From Arundinibacter roseus (lineage in GTDB: Bacteria; Bacteroidota; Bacteroidia; Cytophagales; Spirosomataceae), in the NCBI RefSeq assembly GCF_004348825.1, contig NZ_SMJU01000006.1, forward strand, positions 1 through 64,000: a stretch of DNA of 64,000 nt, read 5' to 3'. Position numbers and translations under genes: made by a program. Shown one piece after another: positions 26,424 through 34,372 of the stretch. How positions within the stretch are numbered: position 1 is the stretch's first letter; the number at the start of each line of letters is the position of its first letter. Under the pieces are notes generated by a model. The model was not told the DNA's origin and made no database searches. It was given only the letters and a program-made list of their open reading frames with translations.

Positions 26424-26732
26424 ATGAAAAAGATCGTGAGTTTTGTTTTTGCATTGGCAGTTGCCACCGGCACGGCGGTTTACTCAGCGCCGACTGAAAA
26501 TGCCGTCATTGGCGTACAGGTAATTCAGGAAAAAGTTGAAGTAAAGGCAGAAGATTTGCCTGATCCGATAAAGAAACTTTTTAAGGAAGATGCCACCTAT
26601 ACGGGCTGGGAAGTAGTAAAAGCCTATCAGGTGCCCGGTCCCGGAGATTTGATTATGTACGAAATCCAGTTGAAAAAGGGCGAAGATGTGATGTCCGTCA
26701 CGCTGGATAAAAGTGGAAATAAGGTCGTATAA
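26424..26732 (+). CDS. Small secreted PepSY-like protein
   Basis: 102 residues. A signal peptide (MKKIVSFVFALAVATGTAVYSA, cut near 22) is followed by a short mature domain with DLPDPIKKLFKEDATYTGWEVVKAYQV and a closing strand MSVTLDKSGNKVV. The pattern (helix, then beta hairpins including YEIQL) fits the PepSY-like/BLIP-like small periplasmic proteins common in Bacteroidetes; no function is known. Upstream, GACAAA-AA-TTTGTC (26390-26403) forms a palindrome 20 bases before the ATG and could be an operator. A terminator follows at 26755. Confidence 0.8.
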   Translation: MKKIVSFVFALAVATGTAVYSAPTENAVIGVQVIQEKVEVKAEDLPDPIKKLFKEDATYTGWEVVKAYQVPGPGDLIMYEIQLKKGEDVMSVTLDKSGNKVV

Positions 26733-26754
26733 CCGTTCCCCTAACCCATAAACG

Positions 26755-26798
26755 AAGCGGTAGTATTTTCCTTTGGGGAGGTTGCTACCGCTTTTTTA
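26755..26798 (+). terminator. Terminator after the PepSY-like gene
   Basis: AAGCGGTAG (26755-26763) pairs with CTACCGCTT (26785-26793), then a T-run. It lies 22 bases past the stop. Confidence 0.85.
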
Positions 26799-26874
26799 TT
26801 CTGGATAAAAAATTGGAGTTTTAAACCAATCGGAAAAGTGAGACTCTAAGGTTTTGAACTTATAAAAAATTACC

Positions 26875-27252
26875 ATGAAAAAAGGAATTTTGCTAGTGGC
26901 CCTGATGGCCCTGTTAACTACTGCCAATGCCCAACGTGGCACCAGCAATGCAACACCGGAAGAGCGCGCCAAGCGTCAAACCGAACGAATGACCGAACAA
27001 TTGGCCCTGACCGCCGGGCAGCAAGAGCAAGTATATACGCTTAACATGGCACAGGCAACCAAAATGCAGGAGTTGCGGGCGTCGCCGGATCGGGAGAAAA
27101 TGAGAGAAGCTCAGGAAAAATTTTCGGCTGCTATTTCCGAAATTCTCACACCGGAGCAGCGGGTAGAATATAAAAAGAGAGAAGAGGAAATGAGAAACAA
27201 CCGTCCTCAAAATGGACAAGGCGGCGGTGGTCGCTCTCGTGGACCGCAGTAA
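26875..27252 (+). CDS. Secreted Spy/CpxP-like helical protein
   Basis: 125 residues. A signal peptide (cut near ANAQ, residue 20) precedes a charged helical body with ERMTEQLALTAGQQEQVYTLNM and ISEILTPEQRVEYKKREEE. These L-T-x-x-Q-type repeats are typical of the Spy/CpxP-like and DUF4890-like periplasmic chaperone families of Bacteroidetes. The C-terminus is Gly/Arg-rich and disordered (GQGGGGRSRGPQ). A periplasmic stress or chaperone role is inferred. The gene is in its own unit with a bidirectional terminator just downstream. Confidence 0.8.
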   Translation: MKKGILLVALMALLTTANAQRGTSNATPEERAKRQTERMTEQLALTAGQQEQVYTLNMAQATKMQELRASPDREKMREAQEKFSAAISEILTPEQRVEYKKREEEMRNNRPQNGQGGGGRSRGPQ

Positions 27253-27258
27253 AACACA

Positions 27259-27288
27259 AAAAATCCCGGAGTCAAATCCGGGATTTTT
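27259..27288. terminator. Bidirectional terminator between Spy-like gene and prfC
   Basis: A perfect 12-bp stem AAAAATCCCGGA (27259-27270) with TCCGGGATTTTT (27277-27288), loop GTCAAA. It serves the plus-strand gene ending at 27252 and prfC, which ends at 27329 on the minus strand. Confidence 0.9.
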
Positions 27289-27328
27289 CGTTTTTATGTG
27301 GTACAAATACCTCAACCTGCCTCGACCA

Positions 27329-28924
27329 TTACAAGGCCGCTTCGGTTTTGAATTCGGAGGTATAGTGAAACTGAATATCGGGATTATTGTCACGATTCAT
27401 GCGGATCATCCACTCCGACTCTGCCAGAAAAACTGGATTTTGGTCTTTATCAAATGCAATCTGATTTCCTTTCAGCCGGATGAATTCACTCATTTTCAGT
27501 TTATCATCTGCCGTTAACCAACAGGCTTTGGCGATATTCATGGGTACCCACCGACATTTAGCGCCATATTCGTGTTCAAGGCGATACTGAATCACGTCAA
27601 ATTGCAGTTCCCCTACAGTTCCCACAATTTTCCGGTTGCCAAGTTCGAGCGTAAAGAGCTGCGCTACTCCTTCGTCCGTCAGCTGCTGAATTCCCTTTTC
27701 CAATTGTTTGGATTTCATCGGGTCGAGATTGATCAACTCCTTAAAAATTTCGGGAGAGAAACTGGGAATGCCTGAAAAATGAAAATTTTCTCCTTCGGTG
27801 AGCGTATCTCCAATCTTGAAATTTCCGGTATCGTATAGCCCCACTACGTCGCCCGGAAAACCTTCATCCAAAATACTTTTGTCAGAAGCCATGAACGTAA
27901 ACGGGCTGGAAAAGCGTAAATCTTTATTGAGGCGGACGTGATGATAAAACTTTCCCCGCTCAAATTTGCCCGAACACACCCTGAAAAACGCAATGCGGTC
28001 GCGATGGCGCGGGTCCAAATTGGCGTGAATTTTAAAAATAAAGCCACTTAGTTTATTTTCAAGTGGATCAATCGGACGCAGGTCCGTAAGGCGAGGCTGC
28101 GGTGTTGGCGAAATCTCACAAAACGTATCCAGGAGTTCCTTTACGCCAAAATTATTGATCGCACTTCCAAAAAATACCGGTGCTAAATCTCCCTGATCGT
28201 AGGCTTCCTCCGAAAATGGATCATACACGCCTTCAATTAGTTCTACCTCTTCACGCAGCGTATCAGCGTCCCGTTGACCAAGGAGATGCGGCAGATTATC
28301 AGCGTCCAGGCCAATTTCCACTACATCTTCCTCCACTTTGGTTTTATTGATCCGAAAAAAGTACAGTTTGCTTTCATACATGCTGTACACGCCCTTAAAC
28401 TGCGACCCCATGTTGATGGGCCACGTAAGCGGCCGCACTCTGATTTTCAGTTTTTCTTCCAGCTCATCCAGCAAATCAAACGGACTTTGTCCCTCGCGGT
28501 CAAGCTTATTGATAAAAATAATCACGGGTGTTTTGCGCATCCGGCACACTTCCATCAGACGCTCTGTCTGCTCCTCCACGCCTTTTACACAATCAATCAC
28601 CAGAATTACGCTGTCAACAGCCGTAAGTGTCCGATAGGTATCTTCGGCAAAATCTTTGTGTCCGGGTGTATCCAGGATATTGATTAACAGATCTTTATAT
28701 TCAAAAGTCATTACCGAAGTAGCCACGGAAATACCCCGTTGCTTTTCGATTTCCATAAAATCGGATGTAGCCGTTTTCTTAATTTTATTGGATTTTACCG
28801 CTCCGGCTGTTTGAATAGCACCGCCAAAGAGGAGCAATTTTTCGGTGAGCGTCGTTTTGCCCGCATCAGGGTGGCTGATAATGGCAAAGGTTCGCCGTTT
28901 TTTTATTTCGTTCTGATAACTCAC
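27329..28924 (-). CDS. prfC: Peptide chain release factor 3
   Basis: 531 residues; a translational GTPase that removes RF1/RF2 from ribosomes after peptide release. The G1 motif is [10 protein letters not shown] (about 17-26), switch II is LDTPGHKDF (near 84-92) and G4 is INKLDRE (near 138). The central RF3-type insertion and the C-terminal EF-G-like domains ([17 protein letters not shown] near 450-465) are complete, and length is normal. The gene is on the minus strand, single, ending in the shared terminator with the Spy-like gene. It is divergent from nothing close: ppa lies upstream on the same strand with its own terminator. Confidence 0.96.
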   Translation of the reverse strand: MSYQNEIKKRRTFAIISHPDAGKTTLTEKLLLFGGAIQTAGAVKSNKIKKTATSDFMEIEKQRGISVATSVMTFEYKDLLINILDTPGHKDFAEDTYRTLTAVDSVILVIDCVKGVEEQTERLMEVCRMRKTPVIIFINKLDREGQSPFDLLDELEEKLKIRVRPLTWPINMGSQFKGVYSMYESKLYFFRINKTKVEEDVVEIGLDADNLPHLLGQRDADTLREEVELIEGVYDPFSEEAYDQGDLAPVFFGSAINNFGVKELLDTFCEISPTPQPRLTDLRPIDPLENKLSGFIFKIHANLDPRHRDRIAFFRVCSGKFERGKFYHHVRLNKDLRFSSPFTFMASDKSILDEGFPGDVVGLYDTGNFKIGDTLTEGENFHFSGIPSFSPEIFKELINLDPMKSKQLEKGIQQLTDEGVAQLFTLELGNRKIVGTVGELQFDVIQYRLEHEYGAKCRWVPMNIAKACWLTADDKLKMSEFIRLKGNQIAFDKDQNPVFLAESEWMIRMNRDNNPDIQFHYTSEFKTEAAL

Positions 28925-28969
28925 AGGTCGGATTTGTGTCGAAAGTTTTGAATAATGGTACTGAAAAAG

Positions 28970-29004
28970 AAAATGTTACAGATACGTACGATCTGTAACA
29001 TTTT
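28970..29004 (-). terminator. Terminator of ppa
   Basis: AAAATGTTACAGAT (28970-28983) and ATCTGTAACATTTT (28991-29004) form a perfect 14-bp stem with a palindromic ACGTACG loop. On the minus strand a CTTTTT tract follows. It ends ppa 41 bases beyond its stop and lies in front of prfC. Confidence 0.85.
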
Positions 29005-29044
29005 GGGGGCAAAGGTACGAAAAATCAGGCTACTGTGGGAGTCC

Positions 29045-29656
29045 TCAATAAAACGATTGCTTGTAGTCTTCTACCGATGTCAGAATTACCTCGTAGGCTT
29101 CGTCGCGGCCATAGACGTTGGTTATTTCAATATGCGCGGGCTCACCGGGCAGATTTTTATAAGTCAAAAAATAGTGTTTGAGCCGCTCTACCACATTCGC
29201 AGGCACCTCACTCAAATCCTGATACGCCCCGTACACTTCGTCGCCTTTGAGCACGGCAATGATTTTATCATCAGCCTCGCCTTTATCAATCAGACGAATG
29301 CCGCCAATCGGGCGCGCTTCGCAGATAATATCTCCGTGAGAAATGATTTTTTCGCACAATACACAAATATCCAACGGGTCGCCATCGCCTTCGGTTACGT
29401 CCCTGCCGGAGCGTTCTGCGGCAAGAAGTGCGATTTTTTCAGCGCAGTAGGTCTTCGGAATAAAGCCGTACAAAGCCGGAACAATGTTGGAATATTTCTG
29501 AGGACGGTCAATTTTCAAATAACCCGTCTGCTTGTCAATTTCGTATTTTACAGTATCCGTAGGTACAATTTCGATAAAGGCTGTTACGATTTCGGGTGAC
29601 TTATCACCGATCGGAATTCCATGCCAGGGATGCGCTTTATGCACGTTTGCGTTCAT
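29045..29656 (-). CDS. ppa: Inorganic pyrophosphatase (family I)
   Basis: 203 residues. It hydrolyses pyrophosphate with Mg2+ and pulls biosynthetic reactions forward in the cytoplasm. Visible motifs are VPTDTVKYEIDKQTGYLKIDR (substrate loop near 31-52), YGFIPKTYC (near 64-72) and the active-site signature DGDPLDICV (near 95-103) with the metal-binding aspartates. The length is slightly above the classical 175 residues because of a longer N- and C-terminus, as in other Bacteroidetes. It is a single gene with a strong terminator. A 7-bp palindrome sits 22-38 bases upstream of the start. Confidence 0.95.
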   Translation of the reverse strand: MNANVHKAHPWHGIPIGDKSPEIVTAFIEIVPTDTVKYEIDKQTGYLKIDRPQKYSNIVPALYGFIPKTYCAEKIALLAAERSGRDVTEGDGDPLDICVLCEKIISHGDIICEARPIGGIRLIDKGEADDKIIAVLKGDEVYGAYQDLSEVPANVVERLKHYFLTYKNLPGEPAHIEITNVYGRDEAYEVILTSVEDYKQSFY

Positions 29657-29678
29657 TTCGTTTGTTTTTGGTGTACTT

Positions 29679-29695
29679 GTTTGCCAAAGGCAAAC
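29679..29695. promoter_or_regulatory. Palindrome upstream of ppa
   Basis: GTTTGCC (29679-29685) and GGCAAAC (29689-29695) are perfect inverted repeats around AAA, 23-39 bases upstream of the ppa ATG. This could be a 5' UTR hairpin or an operator. No T-run follows. Confidence 0.4.
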
Positions 29696-29890
29696 TTGGT
29701 TTATTCAAATAGTTCCACAAAGTTAGCCCAACTGGAACGAATTACAACTCAGAAATGTCCAATTTCTGCCAGAATCATATTATCTCTTTGTTACCTTATG
29801 TAAATTAAAAATTCAGGAATAACTCCCCTCCATTTTTGGTTAAGTACGTCACAGTCAGTGAAGGAGAGTTTTTCAAATTTTTACGATTAA

Positions 29891-31201
29891 TCAATCATCC
29901 AACGTTTGGTAAATCATGCGAATAAAGGTGGCTTCGCTCGTATCGTTTGATACGCCCTGCGTTTGTTTCATCAGCACAGCCACAATTTTTTCTTTGGGAT
30001 CGGCAAAGTAATTTGTGTTAAAATATCCGCCCCAATTATACTTCCCAATGCTACCCATGCCCCGATTTTGTCCGTTTTGATTGACGACGCTAAATGCCAG
30101 GCTAAAATGTGACGGGCCGTTTTCGCCTCCGTAAAGTGTGCCAGTTTGGTTAGAAGTAGTAAGCAATTCGGTGTTGAAGCGGCTTAAAAAACGCCGACCG
30201 TTGTAGGCGCCGCCATTGACGAGCATTTGTAGAAAAGTGGCGTAATCTTTGGCCGTCGACGATAGCCCGGCTCCGCCCGAAAAGAAGCGTTTGGCACCTT
30301 TTCGTGGATAATCAGGATCATAAAAAGTTGTTGGAAACGGAATCCAACGACCATTTTCCGGCTTGTGAATCGTAACCAGGCGATCGCTTTTGGTCTCAGG
30401 CAAATAAAAATACGTATCCTTCATGCCCAAAGGTTCAAACAGATGTGTGCGCAAATATTCGTCAAAAGGCATGCCCGACATGATTTCTACAAAATAGCCC
30501 ATCACATCCAACCCTTCGGAATACAGGTACTTTTCGCCCGGCTGATGATGCAGCGGCAGTTTGGCTAGTTTTTTAATGTTGTCACCAATTGACACGGATT
30601 CCGTGGTAAACAAGTCGACAATTCCGGCTTTGTGATACAACGCTTTGAACCGCTCGTCTGCGTCGATTACGCCATACCCAAGTCCGGAAGTATGATTGAG
30701 CAATTGCCGGATTGTGATTTCGGATTTGGCAGGTTCGGTTGTGTAGGTACTGTCCGAAAAACGGAAATTTTTCAATACTACCGGATTCCGAAATTCCGGA
30801 ATATAGCGCGAAATCGGATCATCAAGTCCAAATTTACCTTCTTCGTACAGCATCATGACCGCAGTAGCCGTAATTGCTTTGCTCATGGAAGCAATTCTGA
30901 AAATGGCATCTTTCTGCATCGGTTTTTGGGAAGGTACATCCGCAAATCCATACGCCTGATGATACACGATTTGTCCGTTTCGGATCAAAATTGCGACAAG
31001 ACCCGGTACTTTATTGTCAGTTACGATGTTTTTCAGGGCCATATCCAGCCGTTGCACACGCTCAGACGAAAGCCCTACCGCTTCTGGATTTTTGGCCTCC
31101 ACCAGATTTTGATGGGGAATAGTGGTGGTTAATTTGGTTTGGGCAACGAGCGACGAGCCACTACTCAGAAGCGCACACAGGAGAAGGTATTTTAGTTTCA
31201 T
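29891..31201 (-). CDS. Secreted serine hydrolase (beta-lactamase/class C PBP family)
   Basis: 436 residues from ATG 31201, chosen over an upstream start at 31240 because it begins the signal peptide MKLKYLLLCALLSSGSSLVAQ. The fold is that of class C beta-lactamases, esterases and DD-peptidases. The nucleophile motif S105-x-x-K108 (ASMSKA) is present. The second motif is YSEG (near 220) where Tyr-x-Asn is usual, and the third appears as NWGGYFNTNYF near 395. The Y-x-N to Y-S-E change is common in non-lactamase relatives, so an esterase or peptidase role is more likely than antibiotic hydrolysis. It is a single gene on the minus strand. Confidence 0.88.
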   Translation of the reverse strand: MKLKYLLLCALLSSGSSLVAQTKLTTTIPHQNLVEAKNPEAVGLSSERVQRLDMALKNIVTDNKVPGLVAILIRNGQIVYHQAYGFADVPSQKPMQKDAIFRIASMSKAITATAVMMLYEEGKFGLDDPISRYIPEFRNPVVLKNFRFSDSTYTTEPAKSEITIRQLLNHTSGLGYGVIDADERFKALYHKAGIVDLFTTESVSIGDNIKKLAKLPLHHQPGEKYLYSEGLDVMGYFVEIMSGMPFDEYLRTHLFEPLGMKDTYFYLPETKSDRLVTIHKPENGRWIPFPTTFYDPDYPRKGAKRFFSGGAGLSSTAKDYATFLQMLVNGGAYNGRRFLSRFNTELLTTSNQTGTLYGGENGPSHFSLAFSVVNQNGQNRGMGSIGKYNWGGYFNTNYFADPKEKIVAVLMKQTQGVSNDTSEATFIRMIYQTLDD

Positions 31202-31396
31202 AGGTAGGTTTTTAGGAGATAAAGTAAAAAATACACCCAACTTAACGTCCGCCTTTTACTCCTTTCTGCATTTTGAGTAATGATTCGGAAGAGTTTTGGG
31301 TACTATCGTGGAGAAGCCACACAAAAACAGGGTCATCTCGGAACAATCATGTTCCGGATGGGCAGCCTAAGAATATGTACAGGAAAAAACGTTTTG

Positions 31397-32395
31397 TTAT
31401 CGGTCCTCCTCCACATGAATTTGTGGCGAACCTACCTCCTGCGCAATTAAATATTCCCCCGTTTTGGAAATGGATTGTCGGGCAAGAAGCTCACCCAAAA
31501 ATCCACCGAGAAAGAATTGAGAACCTACAATTATGACAGTTAACGCAATGAAAAAAAGCGGATTATCCGTAACATTCCGATACGGCTGATGTGAGTAAAT
31601 GTTATAGATTTTTTCACCAATCAACCATAAGGTCAACATGGAACCGAAAAAAAACATGAGCGTTCCGAGGCTGCCAAAAAAGTGCATGGGCCTGCGACCG
31701 AATTTATTGACGAAGGCAATTGACAGCAAATCCAAAAATCCGTAAAGAAAACGTTCCAAGCCAAACTTGGTAGTCCCATACTTTCGGGCCTGATGCTGCA
31801 CGACCTTCTCACCAATTTTATTGAAACCATTCCACTTGGCAATTACCGGAATGTAGCGGTGCATTTCTCCATAAATCAACACGCTTTTGACCACCTCCCG
31901 CCGATACGCTTTTAGGCCGCAATTAAAATCATGAAGATACACTCCTGAGATAGCACGCGTGGCAGCGTTGAACAATTTGGTGGGCAACGTCTTTGTAATC
32001 GGGTCATAACGTTTTTGTTTCCAACCCGATACCAAATCATATTTTTCCTGCGTAATGAGCCGGTAAAGTTCCGGAATTTCTTCCGGGCTATCCTGCAAAT
32101 CAGCGTCCATCGTGATAATTACGTTGCCCAAAGCAGCCTGAAAACCCGTTTGCAGAGCGGCCGTTTTTCCATAATTTCGGGTAAAACGCATGCCTCTGAC
32201 GTGTTTATTCCGCTGACCAAGTTCGCGAATGACTTCCCACGAACGATCTTTACTCCCATCGTCCATAAAAAGAATTTCGTACGTAAAATGATTTTCACGC
32301 ATCACCTTCACGATCCAGTCGTGCAGCTCGGGAAGCGATTCGTCCTCGTTATATAGAGGAACAATTATAGAAAGTTGGATGGGGCTAATGGTCAT
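31397..32395 (-). CDS. Family 2 glycosyltransferase with two C-terminal membrane helices
   Basis: 332 residues. The GT2 domain (about 8-235) opens with LSIIVPLYNEDESLPEL and has the donor/metal motif MDADLQD near 95. It resembles the DPM1/GtrB/ArnC-type transferases that move a sugar from a nucleotide to polyprenyl phosphate. Two hydrophobic segments (about 235-260 and 275-300) anchor it in the inner membrane. The C-terminal tail is charged. It is the last gene of a minus-strand run rnhA-trmN6-glycosyltransferase with 17 and 7 base gaps. The acceptor is probably undecaprenyl phosphate; the sugar is unknown. Confidence 0.88.
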   Translation of the reverse strand: MTISPIQLSIIVPLYNEDESLPELHDWIVKVMRENHFTYEILFMDDGSKDRSWEVIRELGQRNKHVRGMRFTRNYGKTAALQTGFQAALGNVIITMDADLQDSPEEIPELYRLITQEKYDLVSGWKQKRYDPITKTLPTKLFNAATRAISGVYLHDFNCGLKAYRREVVKSVLIYGEMHRYIPVIAKWNGFNKIGEKVVQHQARKYGTTKFGLERFLYGFLDLLSIAFVNKFGRRPMHFFGSLGTLMFFFGSMLTLWLIGEKIYNIYSHQPYRNVTDNPLFFIALTVIIVGSQFFLGGFLGELLARQSISKTGEYLIAQEVGSPQIHVEEDR

Positions 32396-32402
32396 CAGGC
32401 AA

Positions 32403-33128
32403 TTAGAATATCAGGTAAAATTCCTGTAAAAGTTTGCGAAAAGCAACTGTGTAGGTTTTTCCATCAGGTTCGTAGAAACACAATTCACTTGCTTTAACAG
32501 CAAAATCCGGGCCTGCGTTAGAAACAAAAGTGGAAATAATACAGCCGGGCGCATGAGCGGCTGTGTGTCGGAGAGTTAGTTTTTCGGTCAAAGCCCAGTC
32601 TATCTCTAACGCATTGTTATACAATAGTTTACTCTCCTTTTCCGGCAAGAGAATTTGCCAATTTCCACCGGGTTTCAAGAGCCTCTTTATGGCCATTAAC
32701 AAATCAGAAAATGATAAGGACTGAGCATGATGCGCACCGTTTATGGCCGAGTCGGGAGAACGTAAATCGGATTGAAAAAAGGGTGGATTTGTTACAATTA
32801 CATCAAAAAAATAATCCGGACGAAAGTCCTGAATTGCCGTTGAAACAATTTCTATTCGAGAGGCAAACGGACTATTTTTTACATTTTCCTGTGCCTGCGA
32901 GGCGGCCACAGGATCAATTTCTACCCCGATGATCTGCGCCTGCGGATAGCGTTGCGCCAGCATGAGCGAAAGCAAACCTGTGCCCGATCCTATATCGAGC
33001 ACGCGGATGTTTCCGACAGGTAATACTACCGACGCTCCAAAAACGCAGGCATCGGTACACACTTTCATGGCGCAAAGATCCTGCTCAATTTTGAACTGCT
33101 TGAACTGAAAATAGGAATTTCTTGCCAT
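32403..33128 (-). CDS. trmN6: tRNA1(Val) (adenine-37-N6)-methyltransferase
   Basis: 241 residues from the ATG at 33128; a TTG at 33134 is an alternative. It uses S-adenosylmethionine to methylate A37 of tRNA1-Val. The N-terminus FQFKQFKIEQDLCAMKVCTDACVFGA is the YfiC/TrmN6 substrate region. The SAM-binding loop is LDIGSGTGLLSLMLA (near 48-62), the acidic residue is in VEIDPVAASQA, and the catalytic N6-methyltransferase motif TNPPFF is near 113. The family is complete and of normal length. It is translationally close to the glycosyltransferase downstream (7 bases) and follows rnhA by 17 bases. Confidence 0.92.
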   Translation of the reverse strand: MARNSYFQFKQFKIEQDLCAMKVCTDACVFGASVVLPVGNIRVLDIGSGTGLLSLMLAQRYPQAQIIGVEIDPVAASQAQENVKNSPFASRIEIVSTAIQDFRPDYFFDVIVTNPPFFQSDLRSPDSAINGAHHAQSLSFSDLLMAIKRLLKPGGNWQILLPEKESKLLYNNALEIDWALTEKLTLRHTAAHAPGCIISTFVSNAGPDFAVKASELCFYEPDGKTYTVAFRKLLQEFYLIF

Positions 33129-33145
33129 AAACAATTTATAGTGAA

Positions 33146-33781
33146 CTATTTACGTCCAAAATCTGCCGGGTTTTCTCCCCAGTATTCGGTTTCCCATTTT
33201 AGTATTTTATTGGTGTAGCGGTTTTCTGCCAGCCATCGTTCGGCGCGTTGTAACAACTCAAAAACGGGTTTATTTCTCGGGGTCAATGCCAGTTTGGTAT
33301 TGGCATGTTTGCGCTTTACCCAGGCCATTGCGGTTTTGGAATCGGTATAAATCGGCAGCTGACTTTGGTTGGTGTGTAAATACGCCAAACCGTGCACAAT
33401 CGCCAAAAACTCGCCGATGTTGTTAGTGGCGTCTTTGAATGGTCCCTGCAAAAAAATGCGTTCGCCGGTCTTGAGATATACACCCTGATACTCCATATCG
33501 CCCGTAGCGGTATTCCAGGCGGCATCTACTGCAATGCTATCCAAATCGGGCTTTCCGATATGAATCGGCGGCACCTTGGTAACAGGCTGCTTTTGATCTT
33601 TTTTTGTAACGAATTCCCAATAGTTTCGCTGAATAGCTCGCTCGGCCTCCGGTAATGATTCAAACGATTTGAACCGGGCATCAGGATAGCCCTTGATTTG
33701 CGCTTCACACTCTTTCCAGTCAGTAAAAATGCCGGATTTATGACCTTCCCACACAACATAATATTTCTTTTTCTTTGCCAT
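33146..33781 (-). CDS. rnhA: Ribonuclease H1-like protein with viroplasmin/hybrid-binding N-terminus
   Basis: 211 residues. The N-terminal 45 residues (KKKYYVVWEGHKSGIFTDWKECE) form the caulimovirus viroplasmin/RNase H1 hybrid-binding domain, followed by a linker and an RNase HI catalytic domain (about 75-211). The acidic active-site residues can be seen in order: Asp in SIAVDAAW, Glu in NNIGEFLAI, Asp in IYTDSKTA and Asp in NPADFGRK. It degrades the RNA strand of RNA-DNA hybrids. It is the first gene of the rnhA-trmN6-glycosyltransferase run and divergent from a DUF4199 gene. Assignment secure; which of several genomic rnh genes it is cannot be told. Confidence 0.92.
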   Translation of the reverse strand: MAKKKKYYVVWEGHKSGIFTDWKECEAQIKGYPDARFKSFESLPEAERAIQRNYWEFVTKKDQKQPVTKVPPIHIGKPDLDSIAVDAAWNTATGDMEYQGVYLKTGERIFLQGPFKDATNNIGEFLAIVHGLAYLHTNQSQLPIYTDSKTAMAWVKRKHANTKLALTPRNKPVFELLQRAERWLAENRYTNKILKWETEYWGENPADFGRK

Positions 33782-33868
33782 AGTTGCGCAAATAAAGCAC
33801 TGCTTCGGGTTTTTCGGTAGTTTATTTGAATATTTGCAGGCAATTCTAACCTATGAACAAGTCCTCCC

Positions 33869-34372
33869 ATGAAGACAGAATTTAAATACGCCGCCCTGCT
33901 TACTGTAAGTTTATTTCTTTGGCTATGCTTCGAATTTTGGATCGGCTTTCACGATGCATTTGTCGATTTTCTGCCACTTACCTCCGCCTTAACGATCCTG
34001 ATTTGGGGAGTTTTGCTTTTTCTGGAAATAAAGGAAAAACAAAATTTGCCGGGAAATTCCGTTCGAACCTACGGAAAAGGTTTCAGAACGGCATTTCTGA
34101 CCACAGTGTTAGCTGTGCCAATGCTGCTCCTGACCCGTTGGGTTTTCTACGACCTCATCAACCCCGATTTCTTCAATAATATCGTCATTAAAGGACGCGA
34201 ATGGATATCGGTTTCGGCAAAAACGGAGGATAATTTCAATAATTCAGTCAAGATGATGGAAGATTTTTTTAAGATGAAAAATTACCAAACCATCGTTCTT
34301 GTACTCAATATAGCCGTTGGATTGCTCTTTTCTTTGATTTTGCCATTATTTACCCGAAAAAAATCAGCCTGA
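33869..34372 (+). CDS. DUF4199 family membrane protein
   Basis: 167 residues with four predicted membrane helices (roughly 8-28, 35-55, 72-95 and 140-162), matching the Bacteroidetes-specific DUF4199 family of inner-membrane proteins. A soluble segment with FFNNIVIKGREWISVS lies between helices three and four. No function is known for the family. Its stop codon directly abuts the pepT stop on the opposite strand (34372/34373) with no intergenic DNA and no terminator, so the two transcripts must run into one another. Confidence 0.85.
   Translation: MKTEFKYAALLTVSLFLWLCFEFWIGFHDAFVDFLPLTSALTILIWGVLLFLEIKEKQNLPGNSVRTYGKGFRTAFLTTVLAVPMLLLTRWVFYDLINPDFFNNIVIKGREWISVSAKTEDNFNNSVKMMEDFFKMKNYQTIVLVLNIAVGLLFSLILPLFTRKKSA

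Noticed and set aside
28955-29599. Plus-strand open frame of 214 codons near ppa
   Set aside because: It is antisense to the full pyrophosphatase, whose motifs are intact; no domain is visible.
29891-31201. Beta-lactamase giving antibiotic resistance
   Set aside because: The Tyr-x-Asn motif is replaced by YSEG and the subfamily consists mostly of esterases and peptidases.
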